Counted from the first letter of the stretch, positions 9,491-20,954 are shown. The stretch is 64,000 nt of DNA from Blastomyces gilchristii SLH14081 (GCF_000003855.2 NW_003101677.1:1409506-1473505); one strand, 5' to 3'. Numbers and translations: made by a program. Notes: a model not told the origin generated them from the letters alone.

Positions 9491-11491
9491 CTTTGTCAAA
9501 GTTGTGTAAGATTCATTTGAAAAACTTATTTCATGTTTATAAGAATAGATATCACTCTGAGTCTATAAGATTCATCTTTTTATCAGTCATTTATAATAAC
9601 TTCACTTTTTCATGTAGAAACACAGCAGATCTTAAGACTTGTTGAAATTTCATTAACTATCTGTCTATGAGTTCATATTCAATCTGATAATATGATTGCA
9701 TCTGACTTAGTCAGCTGATTACAGCATCATTTTTTCAGTTGCTATTAAAGCTTAATAACTCTGACAGATCTCTCAGCTTGATATATCTTATACTCAGATT
9801 CTCATTCTGCATAGCAGTCTCTGATAATATATATACTTCTGAAGAGATTATAAACAATTGTGATGAGATCTTCAGATTCAGTGTAGTTATCTATCTGTAT
9901 AACTGTTCAATCTTCTACTGCAGGCCTAAGATCTGGTTTTCTCTATTCTTATTGATAATGATGATTACATCAGTGAAGCTCTTCATAGTGAATACTTAAT
10001 CTACAGTGAATGTCAATTGTTATTTAACTTTCATCTTAGCCTGTCACTGTGTATGCAAGGCCTCAATCTCATTTAGAATCCTTATATATATACAGAGCTT
10101 TAATTCTGATTCAGTGATTTTAGCTGCTTTTCTTACTACTTTAAGTAAATCCTCTGAGAGATTCTGCATATCTTTCAGTTCAGATAGTAGAGAAGAGTGT
10201 TATTTGTATTAACTAGAAGAGATATTCATTTCAGTGATTTCTCATTGATTATATAATGTCTATCATTATATTACTGTATGATTTCTGTTATTATTATATG
10301 ACTCTGATAATAATTATCTCTTCCTTTTTTATCCTTCTTTTGAGTAGAGAGTGAACTTCTTTGAATCTGATTCACTGCTTTCATCTTCTTTCTCACATCT
10401 CATTTATTCATGTCTCATATGTGATATTTGTCTGAGTATGAAGTTTTCTCTTAATAAGTAAAGCAGTATCAATCAGATGCTCTTCTGCTCACTGCTCTTT
10501 ATATACTATCTTTTGAGACATTCTAGAACCACACTGACATGATAACTATGAATCACTTTGTAGATAGAATTATCATGCTCTGAAGAAGCCTGCACTTCTC
10601 ATCAGTTTTTAGACATGCTATCAGATGTGATTCAAAGATTACTTGAGTCAGTGTATGATTACAGGCGTACACTGGCTTCTTATATATCATACACTAAATT
10701 AATTAGCGGCCGCTATAGCCCCTTTACACTTGTAAGCAAGTTTGAAAGCGGCCGCGTTATTATCTGACAGTCGTACGTTCTTCCGAACCACTGTATGTTC
10801 TTCCGAATCATAAAAGCTCAAACTTCTTCATCTCTTTCTTAATAAGCTGTGAGAATTCTACAATATTAATTGAAATAAGCTCTCAGTTTTGAAACTAGAT
10901 CACTGTTCAATTCTTTTCTATAATAAGTTAATATTCTCAGTTCAGTATGTCTATTAATTAATCAGTTATTAACTTATTACTAACTTATAAATCAGAGATT
11001 GCATTCACTGAATCTCTCTTATGAAAGAGAATATTATTCAATATCAAAAGACAGAGCTTGATCAGATTACAATTATATTTATTCATAAAATGAAAGAAGT
11101 TAAGTAAATTTTCTTTACACTTATTTCTCTATATTATATCATGTATAATCATCTACTAAATCTGCTGATTTTGCAAGAGAATTCTGATAATTACACTATT
11201 ATCAGACTACTGATGATTTGAAAGACAGTATTATATAATATTCTGATACAGAATCGTGATAAAAATGATGATTATTTAATGTATAAGTCTCAGATAATAA
11301 GATATTTACATTGTAATTAAGATATCTCATTTCTTTAGATAGAATAGATAGTTAATAAATAGCAGTCATTGTACTGAGTAATAGATAACTAACTAGCTTA
11401 ATAGTATTGATTTCACTGACAGAATAGTATACAGTGTCTTGTAGTATCTTAGTAGTATTCTGATAATGACATCTGTCAATTACACAGTTAC
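9491..11491. other. AT-rich decayed DNA, no gene identified
   Basis: Hypermutated sequence with short open stretches only. The minus strand gives weak protein-like text around 9600-10250 (for example LSEDLLKVVRKAAKI and ALHTQWQAKMKVK when TGA is read as Trp), which may be a decayed gag- or transposase-like gene, but I recognise no domain. It is the target into which gypsy-A copy 1 inserted. One small CpG-retaining patch at 10700-10810 is listed separately. Confidence 0.5.
10700..10810. repeat. CpG-retaining patch with two GCGGCCGC words and a 20-bp-period repeat
   Basis: GCGGCCGC occurs at 10706-10713 and 10748-10755. It is followed by GTACGTTCTTCCGAA (10773-10787) and GTATGTTCTTCCGAA (10793-10807). 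The same pair of words (TACGTTCTTCCG and TATGTTCTTC) occurs inside the probable solo LTR at 12676-12916, so this patch may be a fragment of a related LTR. It stands out because CpG is almost absent for kilobases on either side. Confidence 0.45.
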
Positions 11492-11812
11492 TGTTATTAT
11501 TATTATTATTCTTTAATTATAGATGTATGCAGTCAGAGACTATGATATCTACCTGAGAACTTTTAGTTCTCAGAGTTTTTCCTATATCTATAGAGTCAAC
11601 TATTATACACTTATCAATTTCAGATATGTAAAATCAGAAAATTTCAGCTCAGAATATAAAAACTGTTTACAAATTACAGTATTTCAACATCTATTAATAC
11701 TTTGAAATTATTTGAAAATATCATGATAAAGGAAAAGAGAACATAGTCTTAAAGATAGATATATTAAATAGATAGATAGAAAAGAATAGAAAGAAATAAG
11801 TACAGTAATAAG
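11492..11812 (-). mobile_element. LINE C: 5'-truncated LINE 3' fragment
   Basis: Reading leftward it matches the 3' UTR of LINE B from about 50457 to the (AAT)n tail, including the hairpin and the CTGCATACATCTATAATT block. It is only about 320 bp long, a typical 5'-truncated LINE insertion. AGTTAC at 11486-11491 and 11813-11818 may be a short target duplication. Confidence 0.75.
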
Positions 11813-11818
11813 AGTTAC

Positions 11819-12455
11819 AGAATAAGATCTCTGCAGTTTATATCTTAAGCTATATATATATTTTAATATTCTATATAACTGACTGCTGTCTCTGTTCTCT
11901 CAGATCTGCTTTAAAGATTATTATTCTCTCTAAAGAGCTGCTGCTCAGCTAGCTTCTGTAACTAGCTTATTTATAAGTGAGATTCTCACTAAGAATAATA
12001 TCAGAGTTACTTAATTCTAGTTAAGTCTTTAATCTTTCAGCTATTAATCTCAGTATTTCAGTCTATTAATTGACTGTTATAATCTTACTTATATTAATTA
12101 TCTATTAAGAGTATCTAGATTTTATCTCATCTAGATTCTTACTAGACTCAGAGTATTCTAATTAAATAGTTTTTAAATCTCATTTCTCAGAAGTAAGTAT
12201 TTAGAGTGAGAAAGATAAGATCTGATTAATTAAGCTTGATAATAATTCACTATTTTACAGATACTTTAGATCTTAATTACTCTAGTACTAATCTAACTTA
12301 AAATATCTGAGAAGCTGTTAACTCTAAGATCAGTGAGAATTAGTGTCTGAAAATCTCTGAAATGAATATTTTAAGCTTGATGATGATTTGCTATAGTGCA
12401 CTCAGAGGCCTCTGATACTGTTTTATGACTTAACAGTGGAAGCTGTGGTTAAGAT
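11819..12455. other. AT-rich stretch, nothing recognised
   Basis: No open reading frame, RNA gene or repeat relation could be supported. Composition changes to GC-normal at about 12440. Confidence 0.5.
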
Positions 12456-12562
12456 GGCTCTCACAGGGTTCGAACCTGCCCCCTCTTAGCATTCATTCCC
12501 CGGGGGGAAGGCCGCTAATTGGGGCTCCATGGTAGCGTAGTTAACCACTACGCCACCGGGCC
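12456..12562 (-). ncRNA. tRNA-like sequence with Pol III A and B boxes and long hairpins (SINE head or tRNA pseudogene)
   Basis: On the minus strand an A-box-like GTGGCGTAGTGG sits in a good D-arm (GCGT...ACGC), and the B box GGTTCGAACCC sits in a T-arm with a 5-bp stem. The ends, GGCCCGG and GAGAGCC, pair poorly. The middle forms nested hairpins (GCCCC/GGGGC, TTAGC/GCTAA, TTCCCC/GGGGAA) and does not fold as an anticodon arm with a readable anticodon. I therefore call it tRNA-like rather than a functional tRNA gene. Confidence 0.45.
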
Positions 12563-12635
12563 ACACACAGTTACTGAGTAGTGTTATAATGATGTTAGAA
12601 AGTTCTGCACTATCTTAATGTCATCTTGACATTTA

Positions 12636-12661
12636 ATATTCAGTGACATGTCACTGAATAT
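12636..12661. repeat. 26-bp perfect palindrome
   Basis: TTCAGTGACATGTCACTGAA with three more symmetric bases on each side (ATA...TAT), without spacer. It lies just left of the probable solo LTR. Confidence 0.8.
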
Positions 12662-12675
12662 AATGGTGGAACATG

Positions 12676-12916
12676 TGTTACAATCGGCGACACGTGACAT
12701 GGGTGGAATGGTGGATCCACGGTGTAATCACCGTAAATTAACCCTACGTTCTTCCGGTAAGGTATTATGTTCTTCACGTGGATATTTTAGTATGAGAAAA
12801 TACTACCGAGACAAACAAGACAAACACAGCAAGGTATATTCTCATCCTACATTGGTCTGGAATCTGTATTTGCAGAGAATGTAAGCGCACTAACCCAGAA
12901 TGGATTAGTGATTACA
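12676..12916 (+). repeat. probable solo LTR
   Basis: 241 bp beginning TGTTACAATCGG and ending GTGATTACA, flanked by ACATG (12671-12675) and GCATG (12917-12921), a 5-bp target duplication with one mismatch. It contains TACGTTCTTCCG and a second TATGTTCTTC, also seen at 10773-10807. It keeps CpGs, so it is younger than, or escaped, the hypermutation. No internal retrotransposon domain is attached. Orientation is uncertain. Confidence 0.5.
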
Positions 12917-13028
12917 GCATGAGGGCGAAGCACGTTCCTTTGTCTCATTTCAGGGTCAATATACCCATTACATGTAAAGTAGCTTAGGTGATGACTATTA
13001 TTCTGTGTTTAACTATTTAGCTCTATGT

Positions 13029-13214
13029 TTATTCATCTCTTATATCGAAACCTGCATTGTAAGATGGAGGCGGAGGTTGACCATTCTTCAATCTACCACT
13101 ATTCGGGGCTTCCCCTTGTTCCATAATCGGTTCGCCTTGGGGATTAAAAAAATTGTGATTTGAGAAAAGAATTACGCGCTCGCGAATTCCCTCAGCTAAC
13201 AATTCATTTATCAT
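13029..13214 (-). CDS. possible small or partial gene, function unknown
   Basis: A 61-codon open frame from an ATG (MINELLAEG...) ends with GQPPPPSYNAGFDIRDE and a stop. Composition is GC-normal. The frame stays open a little further upstream without an ATG before meeting a stop, so this could be the last exon of a gene whose 5' part I could not place, or a chance frame. No family recognised. Confidence 0.3.
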   Translation of the reverse strand: MINELLAEGIRERVILFSNHNFFNPQGEPIMEQGEAPNSGRLKNGQPPPPSYNAGFDIRDE

Positions 13215-13294
13215 TTTCCTCTTGGTGTGCTTGCTAGTGTGTCTGGAGGCAAACGTCAAGCCTTTCACAATGGTTCAAAATCTCTCTCCCATCA

Positions 13295-13444
13295 ATGACT
13301 GCGAAACAGAATTTTTCCAAATGGAATTTTACTCGCAATATAGGGGAGGAGGATGCCTCTAGCATTGCTTGGAATGAACGGCAGATTTTGGAGGCAGGCA
13401 TCAGCATGTGCCTTGCTGAATGCTATTGCTCAGCCTACCCCTAA
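13295..13444 (+). CDS. short open frame upstream of the two-exon gene, doubtful
   Basis: 49 codons starting MTAKQNFSKWNFTRN and ending CYCSAYP-stop, in GC-normal DNA. It could be a decayed exon or an upstream frame of the gene starting at 13592. Nothing recognisable; kept only because the island is otherwise gene-like. Confidence 0.2.
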   Translation: MTAKQNFSKWNFTRNIGEEDASSIAWNERQILEAGISMCLAECYCSAYP

Positions 13445-13591
13445 CAGTGTGCTAGCGCCGACCCGGATTGAGCATGTCCATGTTACCCCTCCTCTTACTT
13501 CTTCATAGATCTGTTCCAAGAATATTTCGCCTCCAATAGATGTCTCTCCTACGGATGTGAATAGAGGAAGCGTCTTCTAGAAATTTTATCT

Positions 13592-14079
13592 ATGCCTCAA
13601 GAGAGAATGGCCAACCTAGTCAAGTTCTACATCGTGGGCACAATCCCTACTCGACGGCTCCCTCAATTGATGGCTTTGGCATATCAGACTGCAAATGACC
13701 TTCATCTTCACCCAAAAGCTGTTCTCATCCGGTATGGCTCATCTAAACCTTTGCCCACGAGAATATACTAATAGGTACTAGGTCGGATATTCACGATACG
13801 ACCTCTATACTTGGTACATACCAGAAAGATCCAAAGGGTCTCCATCTTACGATCTGCTTCAAAGATGCTGAGCAACTCGCCAACAACACGCATATCGCTA
13901 GTCATGGATATGTCACAGACAGATTGAAAAACTTTATTCACGAAGCAACACACACGCCCGAAAAACAGGATGGAACTAAGAAAAAGAATGGGGTTGATGT
14001 TTGGCCTGGCGGTTTAAAATGTGTTGTTGAAGTGGCCTATGGGCAGGTGCCGAAGCAGGAAGAGATTCAAGTTGAGTAA
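13592..14079 (+). CDS. two-exon gene for a 145-aa protein of unknown function
   Basis: Exon 1 is 13592-13731; the intron is 13732-13781 (50 bp: GTATGG donor, TACTAATAG branch-like site, TACTAG acceptor); exon 2 is 13782-14079, stop TAA. Splicing joins CG to G and gives ...KAVLIR-SDIHDTTSILG..., continuing HLTICFKDAEQLANNTHIASHGYVTDRL, a charged KKKNGV linker, VWPGGLKCVVEVAYG and a final EEIQVE. The first ATG (MPQERM) is used; a second at 13607 is possible. No signal peptide or membrane segment is evident. The sequence is unmutated, with TGG for tryptophan. I do not recognise the family. Real splice sites and a long second-exon frame make it credible. Confidence 0.7.
13732..13781 (+). other. 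intron of the 145-aa gene
   Basis: 50 bp, GTATGG...TACTAATAGGTACTAG. The acceptor at 13780-13781, rather than the earlier TAG at 13772-13774, keeps the frame. Confidence 0.65.
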
Positions 14080-14225
14080 TTTGTATGATCCTCTATGAAC
14101 TTGAAAAATGTGTCAAACCTTTGTCATTAAGCTGTTAAGGTATCTTCATTCCCAACTACATGTAAGATGCTTCGAGATCGTTTCCTATAATGAAAGTTTA
14201 TTGAAGATTAGAAATTACTTTTTCA

Positions 14226-15870
14226 TTATCCTTGCTCATCTGCCTTGTCGCCAACCCTCTGTCTTTTAAAGCCAACTTTACTCACTTCAATGATATCTTC
14301 CTCTTCCTCATTCATCTCTCCAACATGATCTGTGAAGCTCCATTGTAGGGCATCCTCATACTCAGCCTCAGTTTCATTGACTGATGTATCAGACTCGACC
14401 AAGACTGGTCTCACTATTAAAATAGAAACTGGCTCTTCATCAGAGAATGCAAAAGATTGAGATTCACTATTCAAGTCTGAAATTCTTCAATTTACAGCCT
14501 CAATGAATCTGTCTCTTCATTTCTTTGTCAAGTCTCTGCCATGCTGAAAAGCAGCTGCTCTCTGATGAAAAGTTACTGAGTCATCAGTCATAGATCATTC
14601 TTTGAGTTGTGTCATAATATATTCAGAATGATCTTCAGAACAGGCTGACTGAATAGAATGAGAGATGTATAACTTGAGTGTGTTATCATGATATGTAGAT
14701 GTAATTGTATAAGTGTTGTTATTATAAACTGGTTTGTCTTTCTCATATAACTGAAGACTCTGAATACCTTGAGCACTCAATGCACTATTATAGCACACCT
14801 GTCTTCTAGCTACTACTGCAGATTCATCAGGTCTCTTTATCTTCAGAAAGAAGTTTGATGACATCAGAAGACTATTCTGTGTTGAAGAAATGATAAGATC
14901 ACTTAACTTGTTATAAATATTTCAGTCAAGCTGTTCAGGATGAGTTTTGTAGAAATAATCTGACTTGTCAGCAGCAAGAGTACTGTCTGTCAAGAGAGCC
15001 AGGTTTTCAAATACATATTCTTCTCTGACACATTTAGCATCACTGATCTTATTCTCAATAATTGAAATCACTGAGACTGTCACTGATTACTTCTTGAATG
15101 CATGAGTATCTGCTTTTCTGAATTCTTTGAATTTTTTTTCTGAAAACCTTGATGATGAAAGTGAAGCTCAGAGTCTGACTAATCTTTCATTGATGATCTC
15201 TCAGTTGTCTGATATTGAGAGGAACTGATCATCTGAATAATCATACTCTGAAGAGTAGACATCATAGTCAATCAAGTTCTGTTCAAAGTTACATTTATAA
15301 GCTGTAGTGCTGGTAGTTTTGATGATCTCAGTGTCTTGAGTTCCTTGAGTTTTTGAGAATGAAGTAAGTGTTGCAGATCACTTTCAACATCAAGATCTGA
15401 ACCAATCTGAGTTCATTGTGTGATCAAGAGGATTTATAGGTTCTGAGAACTAGAGAGAGAATGATCAGTTTGAGATGATATAAGTGATCTGACAAGTACT
15501 TACATCTCTTAAATCTGAGAGATCTGGATCACTGTGTCTGACAAACTGCTTTATATTCTTCAAATAATTCAGTACACAGTCACAGAGAAAGTCAGCAGCA
15601 TTCTGAATGAGTTAGTAATTATTCTTCAGTGTAGCTAGAAGCTGATAAGTTAATAACCTGTTTGATTTTCAGCACTGTAAATAAGATGAGTATGAAGTAG
15701 GCTGAGCATTTCTTCAGTTTAGCTCTCTCACTGTGCCTTTGATTAACCAAAGCTTCAACAGATTGTCTCAGAATTCTTGCAGTGAAGAACTGATTGAGTG
15801 ATTGTGCTTCTGCTTTTTTGATTGAGATAATCTGCTCACTTGAGATGAATTTTGCTCTGAACACTGACAC
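14226..15870 (-). pseudogene. RIP-decayed member of a widespread fungal gene family (possible PD-(D/E)XK-like fold)
   Basis: Read leftward, with TGA taken as former TGG, there is one long frame. Its core contains YVFENLALLTD, HPEQLDWN-type text, LSDLIISSTQ, FFLKIKRPDESAVVARRQ, a YNSALSAQGIQSLQ block, NNNTYTITSTYHDNTLKLY, YIMTQLKEW, FHQRAAAFQHGRDLTKK, and an acidic tail near 14226-14474. I recognise this order from dispersed ascomycete hypothetical proteins, where the equivalent text is closer to FTEAKGPDGSAAVA...ACYDGALGARGM. The E-x-K pair there resembles a nuclease-like core; here the Glu is Lys, a GAA-to-AAA change. The N-terminal 80 residues are less certain. The 3' end near 14226 is less mutated than the rest. 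Confidence 0.6.
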
Positions 15871-16398
15871 TTGCAGGAGGAATTAGAGAGTCATGACACA
15901 GACATGTGACAATCAACAGAATTGACCAGTTTGTTGATATATTAAAGACACATGATCAGATAGAAATAGCAGCACTTATATTCTCACATAATGTGTGAAC
16001 CTCATGTGTTCAAGTTGAGATGAAAAGTTTCTTAGTAATGAGAGATAGACAGTTTCTGAAGACCAGTTCTTGAACTGCTTTCTCTGCTGTTGAAAATTCC
16101 ATCTTTTACTCAACATCCTCACACTTCATCTTTGGTTCATTTCATACATTCCTGTTGATCCTTGTTTCAAAAATGAGGTCATCAGCTCATTAGAACTGAA
16201 CTCATAAATTTTGAAGCAGTTGAGAACAGCATTTCAACTGACAGGGCCTGAAGAGCAGCTTTGCAGAAGTAGATGACACCCTTCACTGCAAGTTATGAGT
16301 CACTAACTATAGAGACTGGGTGAGTTAGAACAACTCAACTAGGTCAGTCAAAAATTTCCTCACCCTCTCAAAGAACAACATCTTCGGTCGTCTTTATT
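15871..16398. other. RIP-affected flank between the pseudogene and the copia element
   Basis: No frame or RNA gene recognised. The last 80 bases (CTCACCCTCTCAAAG, TTCGGTCGTC) are less mutated and form the left flank of the copia insertion. Confidence 0.5.
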
Positions 16399-16403
16399 AA
16401 AAC

Positions 16404-16498
16404 TATCAGGTCACGTGATCTGGCTTACTAATCCTTCCATCATATAACTTTTCACAAGCTAGCAACCTTACAATCACACAAGCTTTACACCTTCCACA
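16404..16498 (+). repeat. 5' LTR of the copia element
   Basis: 95 bp, starting TATCAGGTCACGTGATC (ancestral TGTCAGG) and ending CTTCCACA. It matches 35062-35157 with about a dozen or fewer differences, mostly C-to-T or G-to-A. Confidence 0.9.
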
Positions 16499-16512
16499 GG
16501 TTATGAGACCTG
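16499..16512 (+). promoter_or_regulatory. primer-binding site of the copia element (half-tRNA iMet type)
   Basis: GGTTATGAGACCTG follows the LTR directly. It is close to the complement of the anticodon stem-loop of initiator tRNA-Met (the CAU anticodon appears as ATG), as used by copia elements primed from an internally cleaved tRNA. One mismatch is probably mutational. Confidence 0.6.
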
Positions 16513-17149
16513 TTTTGTGCAAAATCGCTGCCAATTCAGGATTTCTTGTCAATATAATCATTATTTAACTACTGCTTCATTTAATACACTCATCAGGAGT
16601 TAAAATCATCTTATTCTATCAGTATTAATGTGTTTGAGATCTTGATGATCAATAATACTACTGCTTGCTTAAAAAAAAAAAAAAAAGAGACTTGCAGAAA
16701 ACATACTACATTTGTAAAAAAGTAAGAAAAGAGAACAATATTGACAAGAATTCAATAAATGAATATTAAGATGATGGATTCAATACAATCTCACTCACAC
16801 ATACATTTGTAATCTTATATTCTTTTCACTGAATCAGTTGCAGTTGATGATGATGATTCTTCACACTTATACTCTGTCAGTGAATATTCTTCTAAAGTCT
16901 TTGAAAGCTTCATTAATAAAAGCTTCATTGTCAAAACACTCTCTCAATTTGAAGCTGGTTTGAATACAGCTTCTGACACAGTCAGGCCGGCCTCTCAATC
17001 TACTTAACAGCTTAATGAAACTGGTTCTCTTAATGAGAATAATGAACACTCAGGTATCTACTGTTCAGATGAGATAATATCAGACCAACAGATAAAGCAT
17101 CTTAAGATAATACTTGAGATGAATAAGAAGAAGCAAAGAGTTCTAGAAC

Positions 17150-18360
17150 TTGAACTACAACTGAAAAAACTCTGTCAACAGAGATTCTCTACGGATTAAT
17201 CATAGAATGTTAACAATTATTCTGTCATCACATTTACAGTCTGTACAGTCACATGAAATTCTAATCTCAGTGAAAGATTGAAATTCAACCTTTATAAACT
17301 GAATAGCTGTGTTGACAAGACAATCTCTCAATTCAAGAAAGATGTTAAGAATACTGTGAGACTAAACAGTCTAACTGACATATTCAATTACATCACATGA
17401 AGCATCTTCATGAAATTAAAACTGATTGATGCACAGTGTTAATATATGATAGAGAAATAACAGACTCAGAACTCTCTACAAAGAGATGATGAATAAGCAT
17501 CATTCTGAGATGTCAGAAACCAGTGACTCTACACATTCATCTTGAACTTCTTGAGTGCAGATGTCAGACCATGTTTCTTCAAGTATGATGAAAATCAGAT
17601 TACTTATACTCTATGAAATGTGATTGAACAGAAATACTCTGTTCTTAAAACACAGTTACATTATGAGACAGTTCTGGAATTTATGTCTCTTGATGACACA
17701 CAGATCATCAATCTACACACATTCTTCAATAAGTTTCAGTCTGTCATTATGAAATTAAAGATGTTGAATGCTTTTCTCTCAGATGTGTGAATATTTGATA
17801 TCTTCTACTCAGTTCTACTCAACAATTGAAGAAATTATGTTCAGAAGAAGATAGAGAAGATACAGGATTTCAAATCCATAGCTGTAGTATTGAATGTTGA
17901 TCTTCTTATGAAGGAAATCTGTTTGTGACTTGATTCTTCAAAAGATAAAAAGAACCTGTAGAATATAGATTCTGCAGTCAACTCAGCTATAATAGCTACA
18001 ACAGCTATAACAGCTACAACAGTCACACTGACTATCAGTAATAATACATTGAATCTGGTCTGTGAAGACTGTACTGAATATGATTATAGCAGTACATAAG
18101 AAGGCTTTTAAAACTATCAGAGATCAGGAAATTCATCTACATATTCTGAATGTGAGAGATCTCACTTTGATATCTGTTAATTGATCAATTCAGACAGTGC
18201 TTCAGATAATTGAAGAATAAACAATACTGTAAGAATAAAGGAATTCAAAGAAAAGAAGAAAAAGAACAATAGTAAGAGTAGAATTCAACTATTCATTATA
18301 GATGAATGAGAGATCTATCAGATGATAAATCTCACAGAGGTTATTAATGTATCAGCCTGT
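17150..18360 (+). pseudogene. copia gag remnant
   Basis: Reading through TGA codons, one frame gives a helical Gag-like protein (RLNSLTDIFNYIT, NVIEQKYSVLKTQLHYETVLEF, INLHTFFNKFQSVIMKLKML) followed by a Cys-rich region (VCEDCTEY, then SECERSHFDIC) that may be a zinc knuckle. A basic stretch KEFKEKKKKNNSKSR comes just before the protease. Stop codons at former tryptophans are frequent. Confidence 0.7.
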
Positions 18361-20691
18361 TTTATAAAACCTTACAAGAATTCTCTCACTATATGAAATA
18401 GTGGCGCTGAATGCCACATAGTGAGTGATAGATCATGATTTTCAGAACTTATAGCAATCAATGATTCAACAGTTCAAGTGATTAACAAGATCATTATAAA
18501 GATTCAGAGTGTTGACACTGTATTCATCTCAGTAGATGAAAGATTGATAGAATTTAATCATGTATACTATATATCAGAACTATCTGCAAATCTGATCTCT
18601 GCTGAGCTTATGAAATGTCAGAACTATATTCACTGTGATATACAAGTTAATGCTGAGAACTACTTTGAGTTTTTATTATGTATCAACAGTGATATCTTCT
18701 ACATCAACCTGTTTCACAATAATATTTATATTCTATCTGATAGCTCACTGACATTTCATGAGATAATGAACAACTCAATGTATGAAGCAGTGATATATGT
18801 GACTGTTCTGAAATCAAAGACAATCTTAATAGATTACAATCTGAATGCTGAGTCTTTGAGACCTTTCAGCTGCAAGAAGGTTGAACAGTTAATCAACTCT
18901 AAGAATTCAGATACTGATTTCTTTATTATCTCATCTTCATCTCAATTATCTGCAGTTCTTTCAAAACAGCTTCTGATAGATGAGTGGCATTGTCAACTTG
19001 ATTATATCAGTGAAAATAGTATATTAAAAATGATCAGAGACCTGTGATTTGATATTATTATTATCAGTCTGAAGAAATTATCATTCTGTATCACATGTGT
19101 TAAGTCTAAATAGAAACACACTTTCTACAAGAATTTCACATCATGTTATGCCACCTGTAAGGCCTTGAAGATTTGAATGAATATATTTGATGATGATGAG
19201 ACTCTTGAAACTGAGAATAATATATTATCTTACACTGATAAGAAGCTTGCAATGATGATAACAGATGATACTATCTGTATGAGATGAATATTTCTATTGA
19301 AACACAAGAATGAGATGTTGAGATATCTACAGATCTTTAATCAATTTATCAAGAATCTGCTGAGATGTGACATTGTAATCATTCACTCAGATTGTGAAGA
19401 ATTGAATTCAAATGCAGTCATAGCATACATACTCAGTGAAGATATAAAATAAGAGCTGACTTCTTCTTATACTTCACAGTAAGATGAAGTATCTGAATGA
19501 TCAATCAGTTTAATTATTGAGAAGTCTCAATCACTATTAATAGACTCTTCAGCTCTAGAAAAGATGTAGAGTGAGACAGTTATTACAGTCACAGAGCTGC
19601 TTAACCTTATGTCAATCTCAATAATATTGTATAAGAACTCTGAAAATACAAAGCTAATTACACTGTATGAGGCCTGGCTTGAAGCTCTATCTTCTGCACA
19701 TGACATTCACTGATAAGGTTGCAAAGCATTCTTGAAGATAGTCTTCAAGTTCATTAATAAAATAGCTTCTTATTTCAAAAGGTTGATTTTTGTGAGATAT
19801 AATAATTTTATCAATTATAGATTGATGAACCTCTTTAACAAGTATTTATATATATTAAAAGATATCATCTTCTGTGAGAATCTTTATCTTGTCAATTCAT
19901 TGATATTAACTATAACACATAATCTGAAGATTCTACTCAATATAATCTGCAAAGCAGCTGCAGTGATTTCTTCAGTGATATCAGATCTACTCACTGCAGT
20001 CTGTCAAGAGACTGTAGTGATTTCTAATTTATTAATTGATAATCTGTTCATTGATGAGAAAATTCAATCTGAGTATTCATTATTTTTTATATCTACTAAT
20101 AATTGATGAATTGACTATGATATCTCTGTGAGAATATCTATCTTTTTAGTGCAGAATACACTGAACTCTTCAGAACTCACAGTTGAATCTAATAATTCTT
20201 CAACATTTATAAGAAATATCACTATAGTGAGAGAATTAACAGTGAGAGAATTTTCAGTGAGAGACAGTCTTAAAGATCTACTCACTGATTCTGAGATTAC
20301 TGCACTCTCAATCTCAAAAAATCTCACACACATTAAAGCTTTCATGAAATGAAAGTATTATTATAAGATCTGTGTTAAAGAGATTAACTATTTAAAATAG
20401 ATAGAGATCTGATAACTGATTAAGAGAATATCACAAATGAGTGTTCTTCACAGTCAATGAGTATTTGATAAAAAGTTCAATAATATGAGTGATGTTATCT
20501 GTTATAAGGCCTGCTGAGTTGTCTGCAGAAATCTTCAATAGAAGAGAGTCAATTACTTAAGAATCTTTGCACCTGTCATCTCTACATTCATCTCACAAGC
20601 TCTTATAGCAATCTCAGTATCTTGGAAATAGTATGTTCTGCAGATTGATATAATGACTGCTTTTTTAAACACTCAACTGTCTGCTGATGAA
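18361..20691 (+). pseudogene. copia pol, first part (protease, integrase, start of RT)
   Basis: The protease motif appears at about 18390-18420 as WNSGAECHIVSDRSW, where the catalytic Asp of DSGA has become Asn, a G-to-A change. The GAG-pre-integrase segment ends with DEWHCQLDYISENSILKMIRDL-like text at about 18980-19046, longest clean frame 18478-19047. The integrase core follows with C-x2-C (FCITCVKSKWKH), an IHSDCEEL segment and further acidic positions to about 19490. Reverse transcriptase starts near 20510 (FAPVISTFISQALIAIS, QIDIMTAFLNTQL) and breaks off where the gypsy-A element is inserted after CAGAT at 20696. Confidence 0.85.
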
Positions 20692-20696
20692 CAGAT
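20692..20696. repeat. target-site duplication CAGAT, left copy
   Basis: CAGAT directly precedes the LTR; the partner is 27946-27950. Both lie in the copia RT coding sequence. Confidence 0.9.
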
Positions 20697-20954
20697 TGTA
20701 AGAATAAGTGCTCACAGGCGATTATTCAGGTATTTGCAGCTTGGCGTGATATGTACTGTTAACTACTAGAAGTATTCACAGTAGAAAGATAAAATATAGA
20801 GATTAAATGTATAATAGCATTCAAGCTGAGTTATAAATAGTATTCACAAACTCCAGTCTATATAGTTATGTGTAGCCAAGGGCCGCTAGCCCTATTGATT
20901 ACATAAGAGATAGAAATAGAAGTAAAGAATTCATGAGAAGTGAAATTTCTTACA
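20697..20954 (-). repeat. 3' LTR of gypsy-A copy 2
   Basis: 258 bp. More mutated on its right side than its partner: AAGAATTCATGAGAAGTG here against AAGAATCCGCGAGGAGCG at 27918. Confidence 0.92.

Noticed and set aside
10706..10755. Two NotI-type sites as cloning-vector contamination
   Set aside because: No vector sequence flanks them; both sides are the hypermutated fungal DNA, and nearby words recur in the solo LTR.
12456..12562. Functional tRNA gene
   Set aside because: Acceptor ends pair at only about four of seven positions and no anticodon arm can be formed; kept only as tRNA-like.
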